A stretch of DNA of 64,000 nucleotides from Hippopus hippopus. Lineage: Eukaryota; Mollusca; Bivalvia; Cardiida; Cardiidae. A model generated the notes under the pieces. It worked only from the letters and a program-made list of their open reading frames with translations. It was not told the DNA's origin and did not search any database. Below, piece by piece: positions 49,176-59,875 of the stretch. The first letter of the stretch is position 1. Each line of letters starts with the position of its first letter. The stretch lies in NCBI GenBank assembly GCA_946811185.2, contig OX328104.1:45678505-45742504 (forward strand), given 5' to 3'. The position numbers and the translations under genes are program-made.

Positions 49176-50477
49176 ATGCCTGTTGACAAATTTGGAAGAA
49201 TGAAAGATGATAAAACAAGTGGTGATGGTGTGTCACTCGCTTACATAAATAATAATTTTTTACGTAAAGACGGAACAACTGTTGTTACTGGGTCTATAAA
49301 CATGAACGGCAATACATTAACGAGGGTTAGTAATCCAGTAAATCCTCAAGATGCAGCAACTAAGGCTTATGTTGACACCAACTCAGGGTTGTTGGATGAA
49401 AACGGTGGATACCATATTAAAAATGGTTATTTAAACATGGGTTTTAATTCGATAAAAAACGTTAAGGAACCAACAGAATCGCATGAAGCTGCTACTAAAA
49501 ATTATGTGGATAGGAGTGGTAAAGCGATAGTAGTGGAACCGGATGGTACCTTTTCCGCTGTTGCAAATATAAATATGCAGGGGTATTCGTTAACAAATCT
49601 TATAAATCCAGTATATCCACAAGATGCTGCGACTAGGGCTTATGTAGATGGTTTGAGACGAGCCTTTGTTTACTTAAATGGAGTGTATCTAGCAGTTGAA
49701 GACGTTTCTATGGGTGGGCGGAGAATTAGCGATGTTGGAAGCCCTTTAGAAAACCAACAAGCTGCAAATAAGTTTTATGTAGATACCGTTGTTGAGGCGG
49801 CTACCGCGGGTGTAAAAGCTATGACAAAAAAACAAGATGGGTCTTTTTTAATGAATGGTGAAATAGATATGAATGATAACCAAATTATTGGATTACCAAA
49901 TCCTGATTCCCCTTACTCCGCTGTCAATAAACATTATGTTGATAATGGTGGGGCTATTATAAAAAATTGGGATGGAACTTTTATGGTAGCGACTAACATA
50001 AATCTTCGGGGTTTTTCTTTAAAAAACGCGGCAACCCCAGTAGAAGAGAGAGATTTAGCAACAAAATCATACGTGGATAAAAAAGTCTCCCTCCCTATTA
50101 TAACCGTGTGGGCTGAAGAAAATGGACCAATTGGAAACGGTAATTATGAGTTTTCATTTGGTAATGGTGCTTCAGGTGCTAGTCATAAGATAGGTGGTTA
50201 TTGTATGAATGCGTCGGGTAGAATTATAAGAGGTAGTTTATCAGTTGTTACAAGTAACCCTAATGTACCAGAAGAGGTAAAAGTTAATATTGTGGTAAAC
50301 GGAGTAGAGCTGGTTGATTACTCTATTACTAAAAAGAAAGATGAGAGTTGTAGCTGTGTAGTTTTTCCTAAACCACTTGAAATAAAACAATGCGATACCA
50401 TAAACTTTATTTCAAGAACAACCAACCCTACTGCGGAACACTCTTACATATCTATTTTGATAGAGTTAGACTTGTAA
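49176..50477 (+). CDS. Fibre-like protein with six repeats, 433 aa
   Basis: After MPVDKFGRMKDDKTSGDGVS come six 27-residue repeats at about 41-67, 86-112, 132-158, 177-203, 230-256 and 275-301, each of the form (I/L)NMxGxxIxxLxNPxxPxD and ending (A/S)xxKxYVD, with a 45- to 53-residue step. Such repeats occur in phage tail fibres and form trimeric shafts. The C-terminal part (about 308-433, ITVWAEENGPIGNGNYEFSF ... SYISILIELDL) is strand-rich and may be the head that binds a receptor. By position next to protease and by plan it is the attachment-fibre candidate. Intact; start after caatataaaaaATG. The trimer and receptor roles are inferred. Confidence 0.78.
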   Translation: MPVDKFGRMKDDKTSGDGVSLAYINNNFLRKDGTTVVTGSINMNGNTLTRVSNPVNPQDAATKAYVDTNSGLLDENGGYHIKNGYLNMGFNSIKNVKEPTESHEAATKNYVDRSGKAIVVEPDGTFSAVANINMQGYSLTNLINPVYPQDAATRAYVDGLRRAFVYLNGVYLAVEDVSMGGRRISDVGSPLENQQAANKFYVDTVVEAATAGVKAMTKKQDGSFLMNGEIDMNDNQIIGLPNPDSPYSAVNKHYVDNGGAIIKNWDGTFMVATNINLRGFSLKNAATPVEERDLATKSYVDKKVSLPIITVWAEENGPIGNGNYEFSFGNGASGASHKIGGYCMNASGRIIRGSLSVVTSNPNVPEEVKVNIVVNGVELVDYSITKKKDESCSCVVFPKPLEIKQCDTINFISRTTNPTAEHSYISILIELDL

Positions 50478-50615
50478 AGTGTTAAATATTGTAAAACGGA
50501 GTTGAAGGTGATTTTTTATACAAATGACACTACTAATAGAATTAGATTTATAATTACACTAAATAAATATAACTCCTTTCTAAATGAGAAGTTATATTTA
50601 TAAGTTTATTTTCTT
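50478..50615. terminator. Convergent 3' region with hairpin
   Basis: Between the fibre-like gene (+) and the RING gene (-). ataaatataact (50563-50574) pairs with agttatatttat (50590-50601) as a 12-bp stem; an AATAAA lies just at its left side. It could serve as 3' end for both genes. Confidence 0.45.
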
Positions 50616-51497
50616 TTAATGAAGATATCGTTTAACATGTGTTTCCTTTCTACACATGATACATTTATATAAATCATCTTTATCACATGAGTCACATATA
50701 GATATATGGCCACAATCACAAAATAATACATTAGGTTTATTTTCATTACATATAACACATAACTTCTCATAGAATGTTTTGGTTTCTTGAATTTTTTTTG
50801 TTTCCTGTAAATCATCATATTTTAATAATTTTACATCAAAATAATTATCCATCAAAATTTCAATGAAGTTATCAAATTCACTTTCTTTAATAAAACTTAC
50901 TCCACCACATGGATTAGTAATTTTAATAAGTGTAGTTTCATTTATATTGGAAGTTTCAATATAACCAGGTGGTATTCCAATATTTTGTGTTGCCCGAATT
51001 AATTGTTTTTCTGCTTCAATATAATTAGGGTCTCCATTTAAATCATCATTTCTTCCAGCAAATTCTATACAAGGTGAGAGAATGTGAAAATGGTCACTAC
51101 ATACTCCTATTGCACCAGGCATAAATGTCATATCATTTTTATATAAATATTCTATTTGACTTTTATATGACTCTAAATATTTTTCGTTTTCTGGAAAAAC
51201 ATCCATCCAATAACAACCAATTCTACTATTTGAAGAACATGTGTTATCATAAAGTCCAATCCACATACTTAAATCATGAGTACCATATTGATACATATCT
51301 TGACTAAAACAATAATAAATAACTGCTTTAGCTTTTTGTAAAGTTTTATAATATTTTTTACCATAAAGACCTGGGAAAAATACTTTTCTTTCTGAATGTT
51401 TATAAACAGGAGTTTCATTATATTTATTCTTTATATGATTTTCTAATTTTTGTATAGTAAATTTATCTAACACATTTATTTTATTAACTAACTCCAT
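50616..51497 (-). CDS. RING-finger protein (predicted E3 ubiquitin ligase), 293 aa
   Basis: A C3HC4 RING lies at the C-terminus: Cys247, Cys250, Cys262, His264, Cys268, Cys271, Cys279, Cys282 (KLCVICNENKPNVLFCDCGH and KCIMCRKE), like the RINGs that end IAP and related proteins. No BIR repeat is visible. Residues 1-240 are not recognised; they contain many Trp/Tyr/Cys (DLSMWIGLYDNTC, GCYWMDVFPENE) and a DHFHIL stretch, so they form a folded domain of unknown kind. The gene is alone at the right end, reads inward from the right TIR and is flanked by a convergent hairpin. It may target host factors for ubiquitination; that is inference. Intact. Confidence 0.82.
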   Translation of the reverse strand: MELVNKINVLDKFTIQKLENHIKNKYNETPVYKHSERKVFFPGLYGKKYYKTLQKAKAVIYYCFSQDMYQYGTHDLSMWIGLYDNTCSSNSRIGCYWMDVFPENEKYLESYKSQIEYLYKNDMTFMPGAIGVCSDHFHILSPCIEFAGRNDDLNGDPNYIEAEKQLIRATQNIGIPPGYIETSNINETTLIKITNPCGGVSFIKESEFDNFIEILMDNYFDVKLLKYDDLQETKKIQETKTFYEKLCVICNENKPNVLFCDCGHISICDSCDKDDLYKCIMCRKETHVKRYLH

Positions 51498-51513
51498 ACT
51501 TTTATTTATTTTA

Positions 51514-51982
51514 ATATTTTTCTCTATAAAAATTCAAAAATTTTTTCCAATCAATAACAAAACAACAAAATAACAAAATGATTAAATGGTTAAATAACGC
51601 ATTGACTAATCGTTTAACCGTTTAACCAACGCATAATTAATCCATATTTTGAATGTGGATTTATTATGGATGTGGGATGTGGGTTAATATTAAAATTTGA
51701 AACGAAGTTGGTGGGAGTGTAGTATAAAGGTTATTCTAACGAAGTTATTTAACAAGTCTAAGACGAAGTTATATATATGCTTTATGAGAAAATGTATATG
51801 TAACTTAACAAATGAAGGAGGAAGGGATTTAGAGGGCTTTCGTTTTCAAATTTTTTAAATCCTAAAATGAGGGGGATTTAAAAATTGAATTTTTCGAAAG
51901 GCATTAAGGGTTCGCCCTTTTTTTCTTATTTTTTTTAGTTTTTTTTAAATTTCTAGCTATATAGGGTAAATTAATAACTACT
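51514..51982 (-). repeat. Polinton right terminal inverted repeat
   Basis: Inverse partner of 35500-35967. The similarity stops at aaaaatat, about 16 bases before the ATG of the RING gene (51497). The two outermost genes are therefore driven by the same terminal sequence. Confidence 0.96.
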
Positions 51983-51988
51983 CACTTT
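51983..51988. repeat. Polinton target-site duplication, right
   Basis: cacttt directly after AATAACTACT; identical to 35494-35499. Confidence 0.95.
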
Positions 51989-54900
51989 ATCTCAAAAAGA
52001 GTTTTATATTATAGGCTTGACTAAACAAGTGGACGGTGAAGATCTCGCATGTATCTCCCGCAAAAGTTCGTGTTTTTTTTTCACATACGGCGATCAGGAA
52101 AGTATTGAACACGTATAGGATGTTGATAGATTTAGAGGAGTCGTACTTTTGACGAAAATCACTGTTTCAGACTTACTTATAGTGTCTGCAAAATTTTATT
52201 ATCCAAGGGAGCAATCCTTTCCCAAAATTAACCCCAAATTTTCGGACCCAAAGGAAAAATGCATTTGAAAATATGTTAGAGGGAAAATACTGTTGACAAG
52301 CCTTTTCTTTTTTTTTTTCCCCTATAATGTATTCTATGTTTTAAAGAAAAATCCCGAATTGATTGACCCACTTTTATATTGTTGTCTGAAATTGCTTTCA
52401 ATATGGTTGGGTCTCAAAGTTGGTCGTCTTGGAAAAGAGGTAAAACATGCCGTATTGTAATTATCGTCGTCTTCCTGAAATTTTATTGCTAAAACTTTAT
52501 TCAGAAATCAATAGGTAGGTCTAATTGCAGTTGATAAACTTTAAAAGCTACTTAATAACTTACAGCTTTGTAGGCGGAAAGGTTTTGTAACTGGTATTTT
52601 ATGGGCGCAGCTATCTCTCAGGATGTTGTTGACAAATTAACTTCTTCCACTGCCAACGGCGATTTTAGTGGTTTTTGTGGACGGCGTAGATCAAGGATCT
52701 TGTAAAGACACCATCCACTAATCCTTTTTTATCTATGACTTAGTGTCATCGATTGCAGAGAAATTGTCTCAATAATGTTAGAGAAAGTCGAAAACCGTTA
52801 TTTTGACAGTGAAAGACTTAGATTTTTTTTTTTTTTTTAATGGGAAAAAACACTGTATCCAAAAGATCTGAGCATTCGCGACGAAATTTTGTAACTTGGG
52901 CTATCTTCGGAAGAAGTTGAAATCGTTTAAGTTGGCAGCGGATGGGTTGGTATTGTAGACAGGCTAGATCACGATTCGACCGTTCGGCAGCACAGAACGT
53001 GCAGTGCGATATTTGATCAGACATTTTATGAGATTTATGGTGATGATAGTCTGAAATTCCACTACTTTGACCTTCCTTGCTTCCTAGAAAATGTGTAAAT
53101 CCTTTTCCCCACTCGAAATTATAGAATGGAAAAAAAGAACCGAATTCGAAACATCCCTGAAGTGTCATCGCGCATTTTTAGAAACCGGCGAGTCAATAAG
53201 ACAATCTTGTCTACTTACAGCAATAAATAGAAATTAAAAAACAGGCATCTGACACTACAATGAAGTTGGGAGTATTTATGGCAGAAAATTTTAGATTCTG
53301 AAAGAGTGGATGCTATCAAGAGACCTGGCATTCCGTGTCTGATCATTTATAAGCCTTTATCCCTTAGTGAGACGGCAAATATTAGATACTTGATAATTTC
53401 TACCAAGGGTCAAAAAAGTTTGAGCGAGAGATAATTGTATTAACATTGAAAAGCATAATGAAACTTCCAATTGGATCAAGACACAATAAAGGAATAGTTA
53501 ATGAATAAAAGGGTCACATTATAAATGAAACCATTCACGAATTTAAAGATGACAAGGACAGACTGGCTGTATATACTGACAGCATTGAAATAGTTTGCTT
53601 ATATTGGTAGCTGTTGATTGTATCAGAGATTGTTGTGAAGTCCAAATCCTTGAATGAAAGTGACATTGCAGCAGTGCTGACAGTATCAAAGAGTTTATGT
53701 ATTATTGGTATATTACAGGATACCCAAATTTTTCATTATCGGACACTGTTACTATAAATTGTACATTGGCTGCCTCTATATCTTATATAATGACAAGGTG
53801 TGCAACGAAATCGAAGAAAATTTGACCTCTGTCCCCTTTCAGAGATAATTTTTCACCAAAAGCGGAAAAAGATAAACCTAGTAACCAGTGCAGATGGGTT
53901 CACAAATGATTTTTGTAGTGTATCCTGACCTTCGAAAGTTCCAAACGGCTCTTGCGATTAAGAAATAGCCCTGATCTAAAAACCTTTAAAAAGCTTCCAC
54001 ATTTTCCGGATCGCAATGTGCTGACGTCACACAGTTTATAAAACTGCAGCGAGTTATAATTCAATTTTTTTTTTTCAAAGATCTAAATTGATGTATTGGT
54101 GAAATTATTAAATTGATATTTCGTCTGTAACATTTTATCTTCTCATCTAATCCAGTATCACGAATTTTATCATTCTTTTTTGCATCTTTTCTAATGCGTA
54201 TTTGCCGTTTATTGGTCAAAAACTATGGCGCGTCTTTTGATAGAAGCTTCACGTGAGTTATAATTCGCTACGTCATAATGAATTGTTTGAAAACCTCAAC
54301 CCGATAGTAAAAATGTAAATGTAGCTATGTTAAAATTTATTTTATTATTGTTATTATTTTTTGAGGGGGGATATCTCTTAATCGGACAGTGTAGATTCAA
54401 GATTAGACTATCTTTTGTGCAATCCGATCTTGATTTACACTGTCTGCGTAAGGTTTCAAAAAGGATCCCAACATAGAGATTGAATTAAGGTTTTAAAATG
54501 AATGCTTTAAATATTGGTGTGAAAGTTTTAAAACAAATATAGGTAGAGACAACGTCGACATGGCAATTTCATAGGTCTGTCCATTTCCGTTTACCCTATC
54601 AGGGGCTATTGCAGACGGCAAAGATCAAGATCAGCCTGCTAAAATCGTGTAGCTAATGTTCTCGAATCTATGTACCGTCTGCTTGTTTAGTCCAGCCTAT
54701 AAGATAAAACTCTGTCTGAGTCTCAGTTGGTAGTATTTTCAGCTGTCGGAAGAGGTTTTGTATATACATTTGGCGCTGAAAGAGTATACACCTTAGTGAC
54801 CTATATAACTAGGAAGCAAGCAAGAACAGGTTTGTTTGAGACAGAAATAGAGATATGATTCTCTGAAGAACACCAGAGACTAGTGATACGACCTTGTAGA

Positions 54901-55229
54901 GTTGAGAGGGAATCTGAAACAGAAGAGAAATTGATCATTGTAAACAATTTCTCCTCTTGCTACCATCTTTTTAGATGTGATTTGATACAGTTTGCAAAAA
55001 TTACTCACCAGCTAGTAATGGGTAAATGATACGTCTAAATGTACATGAAGTCAGAATCGAAAAAACATGTGGTATGGGTTGTAGAAAGGTTAGTTGGAAC
55101 AACGACGACATCAACAACAACAAAAACCAACAATAAAGAACAAATAAGTGGAACTACGGATGCAATTAGACTTCTGTTTAAGAGAGAACAGCAGAGTATT
55201 GTGAACTTAAGTTTCATAATAGTTCTTAC
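51989..55229. other. Host stretch right of the Polinton, no gene seen
   Basis: It starts with the right half of the repeat split by the Polinton (51989-52095). Decayed family 1 (about 52230-52440) and family 3 pieces (54370-54460, 54590-54790) follow. Short poly(T)/poly(A) runs occur at 52820-52838 and 54065-54076. I found no exon. Confidence 0.5.
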
Positions 55230-55520
55230 CATTTAATATATTAACATTGACGCTGGTAACTTGAAGGTCGGTCGCTCTACACGTGTATACACCAGTATCG
55301 GACATCTGAGCGTTCCGAATTTTTAAAACACTAGTGATTGTTTTTTTAGTATAGGAAAATTCTTTAGTTATATATATGTGGCGGGAACGATTGGTTTCCA
55401 TCTTATTACCGTCCTTAAACCAGTCTATCGCATCTGGTGGCGTTTCTATAGCTGTTGCGTTGCAGCGAAGCCTAATTGGTTGACCTTTATCTATATGCAG
55501 AAGTCCACTTATGCTGATAT
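55230..55520 (-). CDS. Immunoglobulin-domain exon (I-set type), gene unknown
   Basis: A 291-base exon with acceptor tttcctctctttgcag and donor gtaagaact on the - strand; phase 1 at both ends, as is usual for Ig modules. It encodes about 97 residues with the first Cys in RLRCNATAIE, the core Trp in IDWFKDGNKM, and LKIRNAQMSDTGVYTCRATD with the second Cys, ending TSVNVNILNG. This is one Ig domain of a multi-domain surface or secreted protein (adhesion molecule, receptor kinase or perlecan-like). No neighbouring exon was recognised within the window, so introns must be long or the exon is a stray copy. Confidence 0.85.
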
Positions 55521-57420
55521 CTGCAAAGAGAGGAAAATACTGCTTAGTTCTTGGAAACCGAATTTTGGAGTACTAAAATGAATGGCCTCTTGTCGGTCCA
55601 TGCCACCGTAATCTTTTTGGGGGCATTGATAAAGTTCTAAACGCTTAAAATATGAATATTTCGCATGACAATCATTGACCAGGTAAACAAGTTAAAAAAA
55701 GGAATACATTCTCTGGGCAAACGCAGCACCAATGGCGTTAAAAGTAACGACATGTCTACGCCATATGTATGAAGACATAAATGATGGGTAAAGACAAAGC
55801 CTGACATATCCTACGACGAAAGCACCAGTCAAAATATGCTCGGCAAAGTTTATCATGACACTAAATACCAAGTACGGAGATCCTAAGCTGAACTTTCAAA
55901 AGTCATAACGTTATTTGTAGAAGGTCTTTTATTTTCAAACGACACCAGTGAATATTCCAATGCTTATCTCGTCCACTGCTGTCAAGCTTTCCCCATCCCA
56001 CCCTCCCTAATCTTTCCTGAAAGACCCTAAGTAACCGTCAGTTGGTATCCCCTTGACTTTTAACAATAAATGGGACAAAACATAATGAAACAAAACTGCT
56101 TGCTTGTTCTCTATTTTTAAGTCTAACAGCAATAAAGTAGAAAACTGTTGAATGGTATACCCCTAACACTGTTTTGCAGTATCCTAAAACATCTCGTATC
56201 TATTTTACTAAAAGAATGACTTTGTTAAATTTCGATTACGTATCAGTACAAAACCAATAACATGCCAGCAAAAAAATGCAAGTTTCTTGCCTGAATTGTG
56301 TTTTGAATTGTATAGAGTCAAATACATGTATGTAAAAAAAAATCTGTAACAAAAGTGAGACGGGGATTAGGTTCACTACTTATTCAACTGCAGATTTTTC
56401 TTTTCGATGGAGAACGTAGCCAAATACATTTCTAAGGTGGTGTTGAAATCCGAACATGTACGATTTACTGTGACATCATGAGTAATCAGTTAGAAAAGAA
56501 ATTGATTTTAAAAATTTGTTATTTCGTCTATTTCTATTCAGCACTTATACTTTATTTCTTCATATCATGTCTTTTCAATGTGTTAAAGAATTGTCTGTTT
56601 TTAATGTTTATTTCACAAAGTCTAGATATTTGTATCTAAAAGTATATAATGTATTTGTTTTTTCGACACCTCAAATCGCATTGTAAATTTCTTGTAATAT
56701 TCTCCGAATCAGTACCGAAATCTTAAAATAAAGTTCAAACATAGCTGTTGTACTCGTAGTGTTACTTTTATTGCTCAGTTCAACAGTTTTCTCTTCTGCC
56801 AGACTAACTATGGATAAATGGCAAACGTGAGGATTTTGAAAACTAATCGAAAATAAAAAGGGCTATTGTCTAATTCAAAATAGGTCACACAAACTACAAC
56901 AAAAGAAGTAACTGAACAAAATTTTTGTTAAAATGAAATGAACGATGTACTAAACTTGACTCGTTACCTCCAGCATTCGATTTTGCTTTTGTCTTTTAAT
57001 GAACTACGTTTGAATACAGATGTGAAGAAATCTTTGTTTTTTTTGAAGGACAAACGTCTCATTCCTCATTTAAAACAGACGATGTTTTGTATGTATTTAC
57101 AATTATATTTTCAAAGTTTTCTGCTTCAAATTTGTTTCAAGCGAAAATAAGCTAAAATAAATGAGAAATACTTTTGACCCCGCGATCTCCCAGTAGTTCT
57201 ATTCGACAGTTGTTTTTTTACCTCAGAGTTACACTTTGTACCCATCTATAGGTAACAGATACGAGCACGAATAAGTATTATTTGTCTCGAATAAAAAAGC
57301 ACTTTATTCTGTTGTAAAAGAGGTAAAACAGACAAGTACACTCAAGTAATCAAATATTAGTAAAAAGTGATAATGTAGAACTTCTTGAAACCTAATTCCT
57401 CGCATGAGGTTTGTTTTATG
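55521..57420. other. No gene recognised
   Basis: Upstream side of the Ig exon. I saw no second Ig exon, signal-peptide exon or repeat family; several AATAAA and ATTAAA strings occur but without context. Confidence 0.4.
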
Positions 57421-57429
57421 ACATATAGC

Positions 57430-57641
57430 TTAACCTTTATGATGCGAAGCGCGACTCACTGTCATTTTGCGGACAGTGTAGATCAAGATCAGACTGCACA
57501 GAACGTGCAGTCTGATCTTGGATCTGCAATGTCCGATAAGGAAATATTATTCCCCAAAACATAATTTTGAAATAGCAATATTTGGGTTTTTACTATCGGA
57601 CTGAAAATTACATTTTAGTTTTTTAGCAGGATAAGGGTTAA
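57430..57641. mobile_element. MITE family 3, copy with TTAA at both ends
   Basis: TTAACCTTTATGATGCGAAG at the left and agcaggataagggTTAA at the right, 212 bp. The hairpin stem at about 57481-57522 is almost perfect. Another core, without clear ends, is at 32291-32330. Confidence 0.74.
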
Positions 57642-58479
57642 GTTTCCTGAGCTTGCTTCTGTTAAGGACAGGGTATAGAGCTGTAACTGTCGGTAACAAT
57701 CACTTCATTAAACCCATTATCGCTTGTAGACAAGTTTATGAACCGCCAATCTAAAACATAGATGATCAAACAGAACAAATATTTATCACAAGAATACGTG
57801 TGAAATGAAAATTGTTCAGTACTATGGATTTACCTCTTTGCCAAAATGATTTAAAAACCAAATGCAAATGTTGGCGTTTGCAGTGAATAAGGTCTTCAGT
57901 AAATAACGTCTGCAGTGAATAACGGGTTAACCGTTTTCCAAACAATCCCATGGTTTCACTACCCTAAGCTTAAAGACGTTTGAATAAATTGTTACAAAAT
58001 GAGAAGATTGTTGGTAACCAACGTTTCCTCCTTTTCCAACTGTGTTTACAAGCCTTTCAACGGAGCCGCATTTAAATTGTCGTCTGCAAATTGCTTTCAA
58101 AATTTACAGGTCTAAAATTTTGCTGTTAATAAAAAGTGACGGTATTCTTACGGTAAGCACTTGCGATTCGGTGGTTTCAGTTTTTAGAAAAAGGGAATGA
58201 ATTAGAGATCTGAATTTGGTTTTTCATGTTGCACCATTCAAAAACTATCAGTTTTTGTTGAGAAAAAAATTACATCAATTGACGATGTTATTGTTTAAGA
58301 AGCGAATTGTGGATTTTTGGTAATCTTCCGGCATAAAAAACTTGTATGTTTATTTGACATCGATTGAGAAATAAGTTCTTGCAACTTATACTAATCTCTC
58401 TCGATTCTGCTTCCTGGACATTATACCAGTACTCGTGCCGAATACGTGGGCCAATGAACAGTTTCAAAGCTTGAAACCT

Positions 58480-58636
58480 TTAGAAGCAAAGCGAAAAAAG
58501 TCTTTTCATTCTTAATCTTATTCTAGATTAAGAAAGTAACACAACAACTGATTGGCTATCCATTACTTTTAAATTTGGAAAATTATCGAGAATTAGACAC
58601 AAAAAACGTTCTTAAGAATGATAGGTAAAGACGGAC
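58480..58636. mobile_element. MITE family 5 ('accaaccattcttaa' ends), copy
   Basis: Short element with inverted ends built from ggtctgtattcaccaaccat-like text and its complement (ttcttaagaatgataggtaa ... ggaccg). Other copies: about 26865-27006, 33495-33700, 34205-34335 and 63725-63895. Inner arms read ttctaattctagatt-like. Confidence 0.55.
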
Positions 58637-59875
58637 CGAGAATCAGAACAAAGCTTGCAACAGCTGATTGCTGAAGGATGAACCATGTGTTTTGAATGAG
58701 ATAGCGAATATTTCAAAGGGGTCACGGAGTGAAATTGTTTCTATAACAACATTTTGTTTATGTTAATTCCTTCATTTTTCTGTTTTACCCTGTCTAGTTT
58801 GTTCTAAGACCCATGCTGTTCGAAATTAAGAGTATAAACATAAGAGATCATACTACTTACAAGTACAAGCGAAAGCTAGGTTACTATTTCCCAGTATAAA
58901 TATAAGTATGTGCAATATTTTCACGCTAAAGAACAAATGTTTATTCAAGGCAAAGAGCCATGCTCTGTAAAAAGGGCGCTTAATGCATCTGCAAGTCCTC
59001 TTTTCACAGACCATGGCTAATTTCTTTTTAGAGATGGAGTAATATAAATGAGTCTAAAACTGATATACAGGTCAAAGTGTCCCTTTCTGAAAATGCTTTT
59101 AGTCAATGGTCATATACATGTCTTTTTCAGAGCCTATATACCAGACGATCCCGCGTTTTTACGAGCCTGGGTAAGAAGACCGATGAAAACGTATTGGGAA
59201 AAGGAAAAAAATACAAATGCTGGTTGTCAGGATTTTTTTTTCTTGTCCGAAATGTTGTTTACCCTTTCAGAGACAAACTCCTTCATCTGAGCCATGTTTA
59301 CATTGTCCATTGAAATTGTTTTCGATATATACGATTCGATGTGAGTAATGCATACATTACTGGTAGAAAACACTGAAGAATGAAAGAAGGATCCTACATC
59401 ACGAGTCAGTCAATTGTTAGACAAAATGAATTGTATCGATCCATAATTAAATTATGTCTTATATGCATCACGGAGTTACATTAAATCTCCTTTTGCCAGT
59501 GCGCCGTTCAAATGTACTTATGTGTATTCAAATGGCATGGTATCATACTTTTACTAAGGTGTATATAGTTACTGTAAATAGCAAATTAAATATGCGAGTA
59601 ATTTATAGCTTGCGAAATAAGCCTTAGAGGAGGAGAATCTAAAGCATGAAATCTCCTTTCATATTTCGTCACATTCGTCACATTCAGTTTTATAGTGTAA
59701 AACGTCTCGTTAGTAACACAATTATTACACCGGAATCTAGTTAGCCATTGAAATACCTTGTATTTTAAGCCGGGGGCCTTGGATTACCAATAAACTTTAT
59801 GTTATGTTATGATAAAACGTAGTTAATAAAATTTTGATCTACATCGACAACTTGAAAGAGCAACCAGTTGTTTTA

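Larger units (their letters stand above)
35500..51982. mobile_element. Complete Polinton/Maverick element
   Basis: 16,483 bp. It begins AGTAGTTATTAATT and ends with its complement (AATTAATAACTACT), following the 5'-AG...CT-3' rule of Polintons. It has 468/469-bp terminal inverted repeats and a perfect 6-bp target duplication cacttt (35494-35499 and 51983-51988). It encodes the Polinton hallmark set: protein-primed PolB, retroviral-type integrase, adenain-like protease, FtsK/HerA-type ATPase, major and minor capsid proteins, plus accessory genes. Base composition is much more A+T-rich than the host flanks. TIRs differ by one indel and two substitutions, so the insertion or last copying is recent. 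Integrase and penton genes are broken in this copy. Confidence 0.97.

Noticed and set aside
52818..53168. 116-codon - strand frame
   Set aside because: It starts in a poly(T)/poly(A) run, has no motif and no splice support.
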